DNA of 64,000 nucleotides. Source: Lacihabitans sp. LS3-19 (lineage in GTDB: Bacteria; Bacteroidota; Bacteroidia; Cytophagales; Spirosomataceae). The position numbers and the translations under genes are program-made. Location: positions 124,001 to 188,000 of the forward strand of contig NZ_RJUA01000120.1 of NCBI RefSeq assembly GCF_024343575.1, in the 5' to 3' direction. The notes below the pieces were generated by a model. That model had not been told where the DNA came from, did not search any database, and saw nothing but the letters and a program-made list of their open reading frames with translations. Shown in pieces: positions 8,520-17,165 of the stretch (position 1 is its first letter; each line of letters begins with the position of its first letter).

Positions 8520-8572
8520 AGCTCTACTTAGTCTTTAGACTAAGGTGCGGTGTGAGTTGGTCTTCAGACCGA
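8520..8572. repeat. REP-like two-hairpin repeat, copy 1
   Basis: Two consecutive palindromes, CTTAGTCTTTAGACTAAG (8527-8544, one central mismatch) and TTGGTCTTCAGACCGA (8557-8572), joined by GTGCGGTGTGAG. This 53-nt unit recurs at 9345-9397 with 48 of 53 identical bases in the same orientation. Two hairpins sharing a GTCTTCAGAC core resemble REP/BIME elements mobilised by REP-associated transposases. No transposase is present in the window. Confidence 0.75.
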
Positions 8573-8648
8573 AAATGAAATTTTCCAATTATTTCAATTT
8601 TCAACCATATTTCACTATCAATTTTCCAAAAGAAACACAAAGTACTTT

Positions 8649-8907
8649 TTATTCGTAAATATCTTTTCTATTTCCTAGAGTAATAATATCAATAATTAGT
8701 TCACTATCAAATATTTCGTAAATTATACGATAGTCGCCCGCTCTAACCCTAAATCCATCTCTACCTTTTAATTTTTTTATAGCCAACAGGACGCGGATTT
8801 AATTCTAAGCCCAGGATAGCTTCAATGATTGGTGCGGCAATGTTATCAGAAAGTTTATCCAGCTGTTTTTGTGCTTTTTTAGATAAAACCGCAGTATAAT
8901 TAGGCAT
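8649..8907 (-). pseudogene. RelE/ParE-family toxin with a 1-nt frameshift
   Basis: From the ATG at 8907 the reverse strand encodes a RelE/ParE toxin start (MPNYTAVLSKKAQKQLDKL, then LELNPRPVGYKKIKR) and then hits a stop. Removing one base from the A7 run (8772-8778, T7 on the plus strand) restores GYKKLKGRDGFRVRAGDYRI, then IYEIFDSELIIDII and TLGNRKDIYE, ending at a TAA at 8649-8651. The repaired 85-residue protein has the family's K-L-K-G...R-V-R-x-G-x-Y-R-I core. The ATG overlaps the antitoxin stop by 8 nt. It may be a decayed toxin, a homopolymer sequencing error, or a slippage site. Confidence 0.8.
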
Positions 8908-9106
8908 TTTTGGATTCTCGGCTTTTTAAATAATCAGAAAACAAAATACGTTCTCCTGTATCTTCTTTTTTAGCTTGGTCGAATAGCTTTATATCCTTTA
9001 ACTCTTCCAATTCTTCCATAATAGTTTCAAACTCTTTGGTTGAAAGAATTACAAAGGATTTGTCGCCATTTGCATCTTTAATATATTGAGGGTGAACTTT
9101 TACCAT
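8900..9106 (-). CDS. Antitoxin of the RelE/ParE pair (Phd/RelB-like)
   Basis: 68 residues. It begins MVKVHPQYIKDANGDKSFVI and has STKEFETIMEELEELKD, a pattern of short strand then acidic helix typical of Phd/RelB-type antitoxins with a prevented-host-death N-terminus. The C-terminal half is charged and probably disordered until toxin binding. The stop codon overlaps the toxin ATG (ATGCCTAA). The antitoxin frame is intact whereas the toxin frame is broken, which is the expected direction of decay. Confidence 0.75.
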   Translation of the reverse strand: MVKVHPQYIKDANGDKSFVILSTKEFETIMEELEELKDIKLFDQAKKEDTGERILFSDYLKSRESKNA

Positions 9107-9657
9107 TCTCTTAAAATTTGAAATTTAATATAAAAAAGAACCTCTAAAATCTATTTTTTCTGGAAACATATTTTCAACAGTTAAATATTTATTAATTTAT
9201 CAAACATGTTTAAAAAGTAAACCTAAATTCTATATGTTAGTTTATGCTTTTTTTTAGGTTTCCCGAGCAAAAATAATTTATTGTTCCTTAACAAAACTAG
9301 TCAAAAAAGAAAATATACGCAAAATAAAGATTGATTTAGCTCTTAGCTCTCCTTAGTCTTCAGACTAAGGTGCGGTGTCAATTGGTCTTCAGACCAATAA
9401 AACATTTTCATATTTCTCTAATCTAAAACCTAAGTAAACTTCCACTTAGTCTGAAACTTAGCGAAGTACATAAAATTATTCACCTCAACCAAATTCAACA
9501 AAAAACAAATAATCCGCCCATTATTTATTAATTTCCAATAATTTATAGAAACGGATTTTCTAAAAATATGCCGCCAATTTGTTTTATCTTTTTCAAGAAA
9601 AAAGCAATGATTATCGTATAAATTTTGTTATTACTATGAAGCAAAATTTACATAAGC
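9107..9657. other. Intergenic region between antitoxin and cbpA
   Basis: 551 bp with no supported gene. It contains the second REP-like repeat (9345-9397) and just downstream a weaker, imperfect stretch (ACTTAGTCTGAAACTTAG near 9443-9461) that may be a worn third half. The remainder is AT-rich with poly-A/T runs. The promoter for cbpA must lie in its right half, but no clear TAnnTTTG is seen there. Confidence 0.6.
9345..9397. repeat. REP-like two-hairpin repeat, copy 2
   Basis: Perfect palindromes CCTTAGTCTTCAGACTAAGG (9351-9370) and ATTGGTCTTCAGACCAAT (9381-9398), joined by TGCGGTGTCA. It has 48 of 53 bases in common with the copy at 8520-8572. This copy is the better-preserved one, and the RelE/antitoxin locus lies between the two. 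Confidence 0.8.
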
Positions 9658-10545
9658 ATGGAATACAAAGATTATTATAAAACCCTCGGCATCGACAAAA
9701 AAGCTTCGCAGGATGAGATAAAAAAAGCCTTTCGGAAATTGGCCGTAAAATACCATCCAGACAAAAATCCAGATGATAAAATAGCCGAAGCACAATTTAA
9801 ACTTATCAACGAAGCCAATGGCGTTTTGAGCGATCCTGAAAAACGTAAAAAGTACGACGAATTGGGCGAAAACTGGCAACAATACGAACAATACGGCAAG
9901 CAACAAGGCGGAAATCCTTTCGGTGGAAATGGCAGACAATATGCCGGAAACACAGGCGGATTTAGCAATGACGGAGATTTTTCTGATTTTTTCGAGCAGT
10001 TTTTTGGTTCGGGTGGAAGGCAACGACCTAGAAATAGAAAAGGTGGCGACTACGAAACCGAGATGACCATCAGCTTAGATGAAGCCTACAAAGGAACGAG
10101 CAGAATCATCAATGTGGAAAGCGAAAAATTAAGAATAAGCACTAAACCTGGGGCATATACCGACCAGTTGTTGAAGATTGCTGGCAAGGGAGCTAAAGGA
10201 AGTACAGCGGCTTTGCGTGGGGATTTGTATGTCAGAATCAAAGTTCAAGATAAGGTTCCGTTCCAGAGGCGTGGCGACAATCTTTATGTTTCGCAGAACG
10301 TTTCTGTATATGATGCAGTACTAGGTGGAGAGATTTTGGCCGAAACCATGACGGGAAAAGTCAAAATGAAGATAGAAGCGGGAACACAAAACGGCAAAAC
10401 TTTACGACTAAAAGGCAAAGGAATGCCCGTGTATGGAAAGGAGGGTAACTTCGGCGATTTATATGTACAAATCCAAGTTTTGATACCTGATAAGCTTACT
10501 GAAACTCAAAAGGAACTTTTTGAAAAACTGAAATCGGAACAATAA
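9658..10545 (+). CDS. cbpA: CbpA-type DnaJ-family co-chaperone
   Basis: 295 residues. The J domain (about 1-70) has the HPD motif in KYHPDKNPDD and starts with the typical MEYKDYYKTLGI. A Gly/Phe/Asn-rich linker (about 75-125) follows, then two C-terminal substrate-binding beta domains (about 130-290). There is no CxxCxGxG zinc-finger cluster, which distinguishes CbpA from DnaJ. J proteins stimulate DnaK ATPase and deliver clients. The start fits the family N-terminus exactly. A small unknown gene follows 12 nt downstream, in the place where cbpM lies in many bacteria. Confidence 0.9.
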   Translation: MEYKDYYKTLGIDKKASQDEIKKAFRKLAVKYHPDKNPDDKIAEAQFKLINEANGVLSDPEKRKKYDELGENWQQYEQYGKQQGGNPFGGNGRQYAGNTGGFSNDGDFSDFFEQFFGSGGRQRPRNRKGGDYETEMTISLDEAYKGTSRIINVESEKLRISTKPGAYTDQLLKIAGKGAKGSTAALRGDLYVRIKVQDKVPFQRRGDNLYVSQNVSVYDAVLGGEILAETMTGKVKMKIEAGTQNGKTLRLKGKGMPVYGKEGNFGDLYVQIQVLIPDKLTETQKELFEKLKSEQ

Positions 10546-10557
10546 AATTTCAAAATC

Positions 10558-10911
10558 ATGAGAACAAATGACATTACGCTCTATTTTTCTAATCCTCAAG
10601 CCAAAGTCATAGAGAATTTTGAAGAGGCTTTTTTTGATGTTAACCGCAAATATTCGCTTCATCAGGTGCCTTTGGTTAGAGGTTTGTCTGAAGAAAGTCT
10701 TACCCAAGCCTTGCAAGATTGCCTAAAAGTATGTCAATTGGCAGGCATCAACAGCAAACATCATTTTTGTAAAATTTACATTTATGATGAACAAACCAAT
10801 TCGCTGCTGATAGAATGGAAAATGACCCAAAAAGGCCTAAATCTATTGTTGATGCAAATGCCATTGCTCAACGAAAACATCGCCAAATGTTATTGGGAAA
10901 TGGCTGAATAA
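10558..10911 (+). CDS. Hypothetical protein downstream of cbpA
   Basis: 117 residues, unrecognised. No signal peptide or membrane segment. The N-terminal part (ITLYFSNPQAKVIENFEE) and the central FCKIYIYDEQTNSLLIEWKMT look like an alpha/beta fold; the C-terminus is a hydrophobic Leu/Met-rich helix (GLNLLLMQMPLLNENIAKCY). It starts 12 nt after the cbpA stop and is almost certainly co-transcribed. CbpM, the usual CbpA modulator, is about 100 residues and MerR-like; I see no MerR-type helix-turn-helix here, so this may be a different J-protein partner. That role is inferred from position only. Confidence 0.7.
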   Translation: MRTNDITLYFSNPQAKVIENFEEAFFDVNRKYSLHQVPLVRGLSEESLTQALQDCLKVCQLAGINSKHHFCKIYIYDEQTNSLLIEWKMTQKGLNLLLMQMPLLNENIAKCYWEMAE

Positions 10912-11160
10912 AAGCCTTTTGTGACTGATATTCCAAATTGCTTTATTGGAACTACAATAAGGCAGAATAGAGTATTATGCTCTAATAATCCGTTAATTTT
11001 CTAAAGGGGAATGTTTAATTTTCACACGACTAAAACTAATCTGCTTTTTTAATTTTTAACGATCATTTAATTTCATTTTGAGTCCAAATTGATGCTGTGT
11101 TTTCACTTTTGAAGTATAATCAACATACGGTTTGTTGAGAGAAATTAAATACTTACAAAA

Positions 11161-11706
11161 ATGAAAAATATAATCATCACATCAGCCATTTTAGCTTCTG
11201 CTCTTGCTAGCAAAGTATCGGCACAAGATACCGAGTTATTTACCATAAAGCTTAAAGAAAACGTGGTGCCTATTGAGGTAATTTCGAAAGTAAAGTCTGA
11301 CTTTCTAGATGGGAAAAGCATAGTTTACAAGGCACTTCCATTAGAATTGGTCGGCGAAACTTGGGTGGTAAAAGAAAACTTAAACATTGATCCTAATCAA
11401 AAGTTCGATGCATATCAGGTAAACTTGATGGGAAAAGATGAAAAAATCATGGCCATGTATGATAAAGACGGGAAATTAATCAGCTATCGCTCCAAAATGA
11501 AAGACGTAGCCCTGCCTATTGAAATCGATAAAACCATCGTAGAAACATACCCAGGATGGCATTTTGCAAAGAATAGTGAATCCATAACATTAAAAAGAAA
11601 TGGCAAAAAAAGCATATTTTACAACATAGAAATCAAAAAAGGCAAAGAGAAACTGCACTTATTATTTGATGAAAATTATAATTTGTCCAAAACTTCAAAA
11701 ATTTAA
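11161..11706 (+). CDS. Periplasmic PepSY-like (BLIP-like) domain protein
   Basis: 181 residues. A signal peptide (KNIIITSAILASALASKVSAQ) with cleavage after SAQ is followed by what look like two repeats of the PepSY-like fold: helix with VPIEVISKVKSDF then strands (YQVNLMGKDEKIMAMYDKDG), and ALPIEIDKTIVETYPGW then IFYNIEIKKGKEKLHLLFDE. Proteins of this type are common in the Bacteroidota periplasm and usually have unknown function. The gene is monocistronic, with a convergent neighbour and a hairpin terminator downstream. Confidence 0.7.
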   Translation: MKNIIITSAILASALASKVSAQDTELFTIKLKENVVPIEVISKVKSDFLDGKSIVYKALPLELVGETWVVKENLNIDPNQKFDAYQVNLMGKDEKIMAMYDKDGKLISYRSKMKDVALPIEIDKTIVETYPGWHFAKNSESITLKRNGKKSIFYNIEIKKGKEKLHLLFDENYNLSKTSKI

Positions 11707-11755
11707 GCTAAAAAAGGAATAGCTTTTTGATACATATTTTCAGATTTTAGAAAAG

Positions 11756-11771
11756 CCGTCATTTTTGACGG
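11756..11771 (+). terminator. Rho-independent terminator after the PepSY-like gene
   Basis: Stem CCGTCA / TGACGG with a 4-nt T loop, preceded by AAAA and followed by TTTTTC. Because it is flanked by A and T runs and lies between convergent genes, it could work on both strands. Confidence 0.75.
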
Positions 11772-11866
11772 TTTTTCTGTTTATAATAGCATTAAAGCGA
11801 AATAAAAATACAATTGAACAATTCTAAACTAATCTAAAAAACTAAATTTTAAGCAATCAAGATGCT

Positions 11867-12079
11867 CTAAAATATCTTTTTCACCATCTGAACATAAAAA
11901 GTACCATCACGCAGCCGAACTTCCTCTTTCTTCCAATTGCCATGTTTTAGCATAATCTTGGCCATTTCATCACTGATAATATCACTGCGGGTTTGCAAAA
12001 GCGTGCGATCCTCATACTTTTCAGTAATCTGCTCTACGCGGTTCTTACCCTTGGCCCGTTTTAAGGTGTACTTTAACAT
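11867..12079 (-). CDS. Small basic hypothetical protein
   Basis: 70 residues beginning MLKYTLKRAKGKNRVEQI, rich in Lys and Arg, with no membrane segment. The C-terminus (KKEEVRLRDGTFYVQMVKKIF) looks like two beta strands. I do not recognise the family. It is alone on the reverse strand, converging on the PepSY-like gene across a terminator. The codon pattern and clean ATG favour a real gene, though the short length leaves doubt. Confidence 0.55.
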   Translation of the reverse strand: MLKYTLKRAKGKNRVEQITEKYEDRTLLQTRSDIISDEMAKIMLKHGNWKKEEVRLRDGTFYVQMVKKIF

Positions 12080-12540
12080 GCCGTAAAATAAGCAAAGGTA
12101 ATTTTATTAGCCAAATAATGCTAAAATTGTTGCCTATAAATTCAAAGCCAAATTATGCTAAAAGATAATTGGTAAAATAACTCAAAAACAAACATTCTGA
12201 AACCCATTTTTTAAACCTAAACAAGTAATAACCAAAAGGCCAATAAACTATTGTAAATAAAGTTCTCAATATCTATATTTGTTTGTAAGAAAATTATTAA
12301 TGAAAAATTAATGAATCTCTGTAAATAGACGATTTAATTATTGATCATCTAAATTTATTAAATAGAAATTAATTAGAAAAGTATCGAAAATTGAATCCTT
12401 TGAATCTTCCTAAAATACACTATTTACTTTTCGATAATCATGAAAATATAATTCATAAACTGAACATTTATATGTCCAAAAGCAATGGTAAATAACTCAA
12501 TTTTGAAAAAAATATTTTTTTTCTTAACTCACTAGAGCAA
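12080..12540. other. AT-rich intergenic region upstream of the STAND gene
   Basis: 461 bp, strongly AT-rich, with no ORF, hairpin or clear TAnnTTTG element that I can support. It probably holds the divergent promoters of the small reverse-strand gene and the large NTPase gene. Confidence 0.5.
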
Positions 12541-15500
12541 ATGATAGACACTGTACAAATAGAAAATGCTCTAGATAGAATTAATGGAGACATCTTCCAA
12601 GAATTTTGTAATCATTTTTTGTATCTGAAACTGAATCCAAATACAATCACACCGATTGGTAGTGTTATTGGTAAAGAAAAGTCAAGAAAAGGTATTCCTG
12701 ATTCATATTTTACTAGTGCTGAAAATGAACTAATTTTTGCTGAATATACTACAAGAGAAAGATTAGAAAAAGGTCAAAGTTTTTACAATAAATTAAAATC
12801 AGATATTGAAAACTGCTTCGATACTTCAAAGACTTGTTTAAAGAAAGAAGAAATTGATAAAGTAATTTTATGCTTTACTGAACGTATTAAACCAGTTGAA
12901 AAGAAAAATCTTGAAGAGTTATGTAAAAAACATAATCCCAAGTGTATTCTTGATTTAAAAGGGATAAGAGATTTAGCATTTGCAGTACTTGATTATCCAA
13001 TTTTAGGAACTTACGTTGGAATCAAAGTAGGAACTGGTCAAATTCAAGAACCTTCTGAATTTATTGCTAACTATGAAAAAAATAAAATCTCAACACCCTT
13101 AAGTAATATCTTTTTTGGTAGGGTTAAGGAATTAGAAGATGGGTTAAGGCATTTAGAAACAAATGATTTATTATTAGTTCATGGAGCTCCTGGAACTGGA
13201 AAATCAAAGTTTGCAATTGAACTTGCAAAACTTTATGCAGATAAAAATGAATTCTCCTTTTTATGTATCGGAAATAAAGGGATTCCAATATGGGAAGACC
13301 TTAAGACTATTGTCAGAATTGATAAAAAATATGTACTGTTAGTTGATGATGCAAATAGGTTAGCCAAGAATTTCCAATGGATATTAAGTCTATTTGAAGA
13401 AAGAGCTTCAAGAACGTTAAAGGTAATAGTTACTGTAAGAGATTATGCATTACCACAGGTGAAGTCAATTGCTATAAATTACGATTCTGCATCGATTGAA
13501 ATTGGAGCGTTTTCAAATGATGAAATTAAAAATATTATTCAATCGGATGATTTTAAAATTAATGAACCATCATATGTTGATAGAATTCTAAAAATTGCTC
13601 AAGGAAATGCCCGATTGGCAATTATGTGTGCAAAAGTTGCTCTTAAAGCTAAAAATATATTAGAGCTTAATGACGTATCCCAGATTTATGATGAATACTT
13701 TGAACCTTTATTTAAAGAAGTTGAACTTTTAAAAGAACCAATTACTCAGAAATCATTAGCTCTAATATCATTCTTTTCACGGATTGACAGAGAAAATCGT
13801 GAACTATGTGATTTTATTTTTAAAAGTCTTGAAGTTGAAGAGAATAAGTTTTGGGAGATTTGTTATACTCTGCATGAATCCGAATTAGTCGACTTGTTCG
13901 AACAACAAGTTGTCAAAATATCAGACCAGATATTTTCAACTTATATTTTCTATAAAGCTGTCATTGATAACGAAACTTTAAGTTTTAATTTCTTTCTTAA
14001 TAATTACTTGGACTATGAAAACAGAATCACTGACACTATTGTTCCTGTTATAAATACTTTCAACTACAAGCATATAGAGAAAAAGTTAAAACCATTAATT
14101 CTAAAAAAATGGTTCGATATTGAGAAGCAAGGTGAAAATCAAAATTCATTAAAGTATCTTGATTTATTTTGGTTCTATTTAAGTCCACAAGTAATCAATT
14201 TCTTAAAAAAACAAATTGATAATCAAGAAGCGGAATCAACAATAGAATATAGATATAGTTATGAATTAAATGAATTCTCATATGGAACGGGGAAAGACCT
14301 TGAAATTTTATCTCGATTCAGATATCATAGTGATGAACTTTTTAAGGATGCATTGGAGCTTATGTTTTATTATGCAATAAAAGTTCCATCTAAAATGCCA
14401 GCTGTAATTTATACTCTAAAAGAGAAATTCAGCTTTTCGAGATTAGGTTATATTTATGGATATCGCATTCAGCATATACTCTTTGATTTTTTGATTGCAA
14501 ATGCTCAAACTAATAAAAATAAAGCAATTTATGAAAATGTCTTAACTGAAATACTTCCAAGTTTTTTAAAATTAGAGTATAGAGAAGATGAAGGAAATGG
14601 TAGAACAATAACATTTTATACGTATCACTTATGGCTTTCAGATTCGATAAAATCATTTAGAACTAAATGTTTTAATTATCTTTTACAAACTGGAAATAAG
14701 TCAATTGTATTGCAAATATTTTATCGGCTAAATTATTATGAATACAAACATTCCGATGATATATTAAAACATGACTTACATTTTATTTATCAGATAATTA
14801 ATAAACATTTTTCTCCTGAAGAATTTGAAGATTGTTTTGTCCTTCAAAATGTACTTGAAGGATTAGACTGGCTTAAAGTTGATTATTCTAATGCAATTAA
14901 AAGTGAATATAACAGTAAGCTGTATCATTTAGCAGAAGTATTAAAAAGAGACAGGAAACGAAAAAAAGAATTAGGTTGGCAAGAAGAGGAAAAAGTTCAT
15001 CAAAAGGAACTAAAAGAGTTTTGTAGCGATTTTGATATAATTAAATATGATTCTCTTTTCACCAATGTTTCTTTAATATTAGAAAATGTAAAAAAAGTAA
15101 GTCGAGGAAATCTAGTATGGCAATATGAAAATTCTTTAAATACAATATTTGGGAATCTTGCCGAAACAGATGCAAATCTCTTTTTAAAAGCACTTAGCCT
15201 CAACTTCACAAAGTTTAGTTTTAACCTCAATCTTGCTTACATTTTTAATCGCTTTTTTCAAACCGCCCCACAACTTTATTTTGAGCTTTATAAATTAATT
15301 ATTGGTTTAAATAAAAATACGAAGTTCTGTTTTCATCAAACATTAAATGTCGATAATATAAGTGGAAAGCATTTATCACTGCTATATTCAGATTTGTTGG
15401 ATTCAATTAAATCTTTGAACTCACAATGTATTTTCTGGGATTTAACTTTCGCTAGTAAGTATAAGGCGATAAAGGAAGAAAAAGAAATTTATTCTGAAAT

Positions 15501-16290
15501 TCTTGAAATTGCTTTATCAAAAATTAAAACGGAACAAGTTAAAATTAGTGTTGGTCAGCATTTTATTGAAAAGTGTTTTTCATTTAACAATTTCTCAATT
15601 GAAACTCTAATTGAAGCTTATTTATATTCAAATGATATAGAGGAACATTTCGACTATGAGAAAAAGTTACTTAGAACTTTGTTGCAACTTGATTCAAATG
15701 TTTTAATTCGACTTTTAAAATTTAATTCTCCAAACAGAATATCATATCATGACTTAGGGCATGAGAACTTTGATTTTATTTGGGATTTGGATAATTACAT
15801 AGATATAATTGACTCAATATTTGAATTTTATATAAGTTCTGAAACTTATTATTTTTCAGAGAATGCAGTAGCTTCCTTTTTCTCGCCTGCAAGAGATAAA
15901 CACGGAAATAAGCCAATAAAATATTTGGAATCTACAATAGATAAAAATTTCATAAACGACAAATATATAGTTGTTGTTTTTAGCATCATTTGCAATAAAT
16001 ATCCTGATTTAAAAATGGAGTTTCTTGAAAGATTTCTTAAACTAAATAGTGATTTTGAGATTTTCAGGAATTTGGAAATTATTCAAAGTTTTCAAAGTTA
16101 TTCTGGAAGTAGAATACCAAAATTAGAAAGTGAAAAAAAGACATGGAAGAATGTAATTTCTGTTATTAATGGACTTCCCAACAGATTAAATTATTTTGAA
16201 CACAAAGAATTTGCAAATCGTCAGATTGATTATTGTAATTTAAGAATTAAGGATGAGATGAAAAGTGAATTCTATGAAGATTTTAAATAA
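12541..16290 (+). CDS. Large STAND-type NTPase with N-terminal nuclease-like domain, defence candidate
   Basis: 1249 residues. Residues 1-150 look like a restriction-endonuclease fold (GIPDSYF with D54, then IFAEYTT with E68), reminiscent of PD-(D/E)xK except that T70 stands where Lys is usual. A P-loop NTPase follows: Walker A GAPGTGKS (215-222), Walker B VLLVDDAN (265-272), and VTVRD (297-301) as a sensor arginine motif, all like the nSTAND group. The remaining 800 residues are helical without recognisable motifs and could be the sensor repeats. The architecture (effector, NTPase, long sensor) is that of Avs-like anti-phage proteins. It stands alone in very AT-rich DNA, which suggests transfer. 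Defence is inferred. Confidence 0.7.
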   Translation: MIDTVQIENALDRINGDIFQEFCNHFLYLKLNPNTITPIGSVIGKEKSRKGIPDSYFTSAENELIFAEYTTRERLEKGQSFYNKLKSDIENCFDTSKTCLKKEEIDKVILCFTERIKPVEKKNLEELCKKHNPKCILDLKGIRDLAFAVLDYPILGTYVGIKVGTGQIQEPSEFIANYEKNKISTPLSNIFFGRVKELEDGLRHLETNDLLLVHGAPGTGKSKFAIELAKLYADKNEFSFLCIGNKGIPIWEDLKTIVRIDKKYVLLVDDANRLAKNFQWILSLFEERASRTLKVIVTVRDYALPQVKSIAINYDSASIEIGAFSNDEIKNIIQSDDFKINEPSYVDRILKIAQGNARLAIMCAKVALKAKNILELNDVSQIYDEYFEPLFKEVELLKEPITQKSLALISFFSRIDRENRELCDFIFKSLEVEENKFWEICYTLHESELVDLFEQQVVKISDQIFSTYIFYKAVIDNETLSFNFFLNNYLDYENRITDTIVPVINTFNYKHIEKKLKPLILKKWFDIEKQGENQNSLKYLDLFWFYLSPQVINFLKKQIDNQEAESTIEYRYSYELNEFSYGTGKDLEILSRFRYHSDELFKDALELMFYYAIKVPSKMPAVIYTLKEKFSFSRLGYIYGYRIQHILFDFLIANAQTNKNKAIYENVLTEILPSFLKLEYREDEGNGRTITFYTYHLWLSDSIKSFRTKCFNYLLQTGNKSIVLQIFYRLNYYEYKHSDDILKHDLHFIYQIINKHFSPEEFEDCFVLQNVLEGLDWLKVDYSNAIKSEYNSKLYHLAEVLKRDRKRKKELGWQEEEKVHQKELKEFCSDFDIIKYDSLFTNVSLILENVKKVSRGNLVWQYENSLNTIFGNLAETDANLFLKALSLNFTKFSFNLNLAYIFNRFFQTAPQLYFELYKLIIGLNKNTKFCFHQTLNVDNISGKHLSLLYSDLLDSIKSLNSQCIFWDLTFASKYKAIKEEKEIYSEILEIALSKIKTEQVKISVGQHFIEKCFSFNNFSIETLIEAYLYSNDIEEHFDYEKKLLRTLLQLDSNVLIRLLKFNSPNRISYHDLGHENFDFIWDLDNYIDIIDSIFEFYISSETYYFSENAVASFFSPARDKHGNKPIKYLESTIDKNFINDKYIVVVFSIICNKYPDLKMEFLERFLKLNSDFEIFRNLEIIQSFQSYSGSRIPKLESEKKTWKNVISVINGLPNRLNYFEHKEFANRQIDYCNLRIKDEMKSEFYEDFK

Positions 16291-16447
16291 AATATATCCA
16301 TAAGCTTTATTTCTTATTAATTATCATTCAAAAAAAAAACTTTAAGCATATTTTTAAAATTAATAAGTTTGAAAACAATCTAAAATAATAGTTCTAAATG
16401 AATTTGTTTTAATCTTTTTTTTGTTGACTTTAAAAAACAAACCATCA

Positions 16448-16864
16448 ATGACCCAAACCTTCACCATAAACAAACCTCCAAACCTAATTTTTGAGTATCT
16501 GACCGATATGGAAAAGTTTGTTTCGGTACATCCTGTTATTTCTAAAATGGATGATAGGGGAGGTGAAAATTATTTGGTCCATGAGACTTTGAAATTGGGT
16601 TTTATACCGTTTTCGTTTACTTATCCTGTAATAATCGAAAAAAACGAGCAAGAAAAGCAGGTAAAAATTCTGGCTACGGTAATGAAAATGACAAAAATAG
16701 AAATGGAATTTAACTTGAAAAAAGATGGCGATTACACGGTCGTTACTGAACAAATAAGTTTTAAATCTCCACTCCCGATAAAATTCATAATGAAAAGTAT
16801 TTTCAGAAAACAACATACTCAGCTTTTTAAAAATATCGAGAAGCTCAAGCGAATTCCCTCTTAA
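16448..16864 (+). CDS. SRPBCC (START-like) family protein
   Basis: 138 residues from the ATG at 16448; an in-frame TTG at 16421 is less likely. The protein has the SRPBCC layout: FTINKPPNLIFEYLTDMEKF at the start, alternating strands through the middle, and a long C-terminal helix (KFIMKSIFRKQHTQLFKNIE). Members bind hydrophobic ligands in a deep cavity; the ligand here is unknown. There is no signal peptide. A degraded copy of its 3' end lies about 1.2 kb downstream (17954-18059), so the gene was once duplicated. Confidence 0.75.
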   Translation: MTQTFTINKPPNLIFEYLTDMEKFVSVHPVISKMDDRGGENYLVHETLKLGFIPFSFTYPVIIEKNEQEKQVKILATVMKMTKIEMEFNLKKDGDYTVVTEQISFKSPLPIKFIMKSIFRKQHTQLFKNIEKLKRIPS

Positions 16865-17165
16865 ATTTTGGCTCTTTCTCTTAATCAATTTTAAAAAATT
16901 AGAAATATTTTCACTAAAACCTCAAGGTTATTGTCGACCAATCCCTTCTTCTCAATCGGAGTGAGGATCAATGGAATTGATTTTTAAGAATGCTCAATTA
17001 ATTTTTTCTTAGTGAATAGAAATATCTAGTTACTTATACCAAAAAACGCCGAAGTCTATTAAGCATAACCGAAGAAAAGTGAGAATTTTACAATTTAAAA
17101 GAAAAATTGCATAACATACAGAATAAGGATAAAGGTTTAATTTGCAGCTAATTAATTATAAGCAA

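Noticed and set aside
9634-10023. 129-codon open frame on the minus strand over cbpA
   Set aside because: It is antisense to a gene with clear J-domain and substrate-binding domains and has no features of its own.
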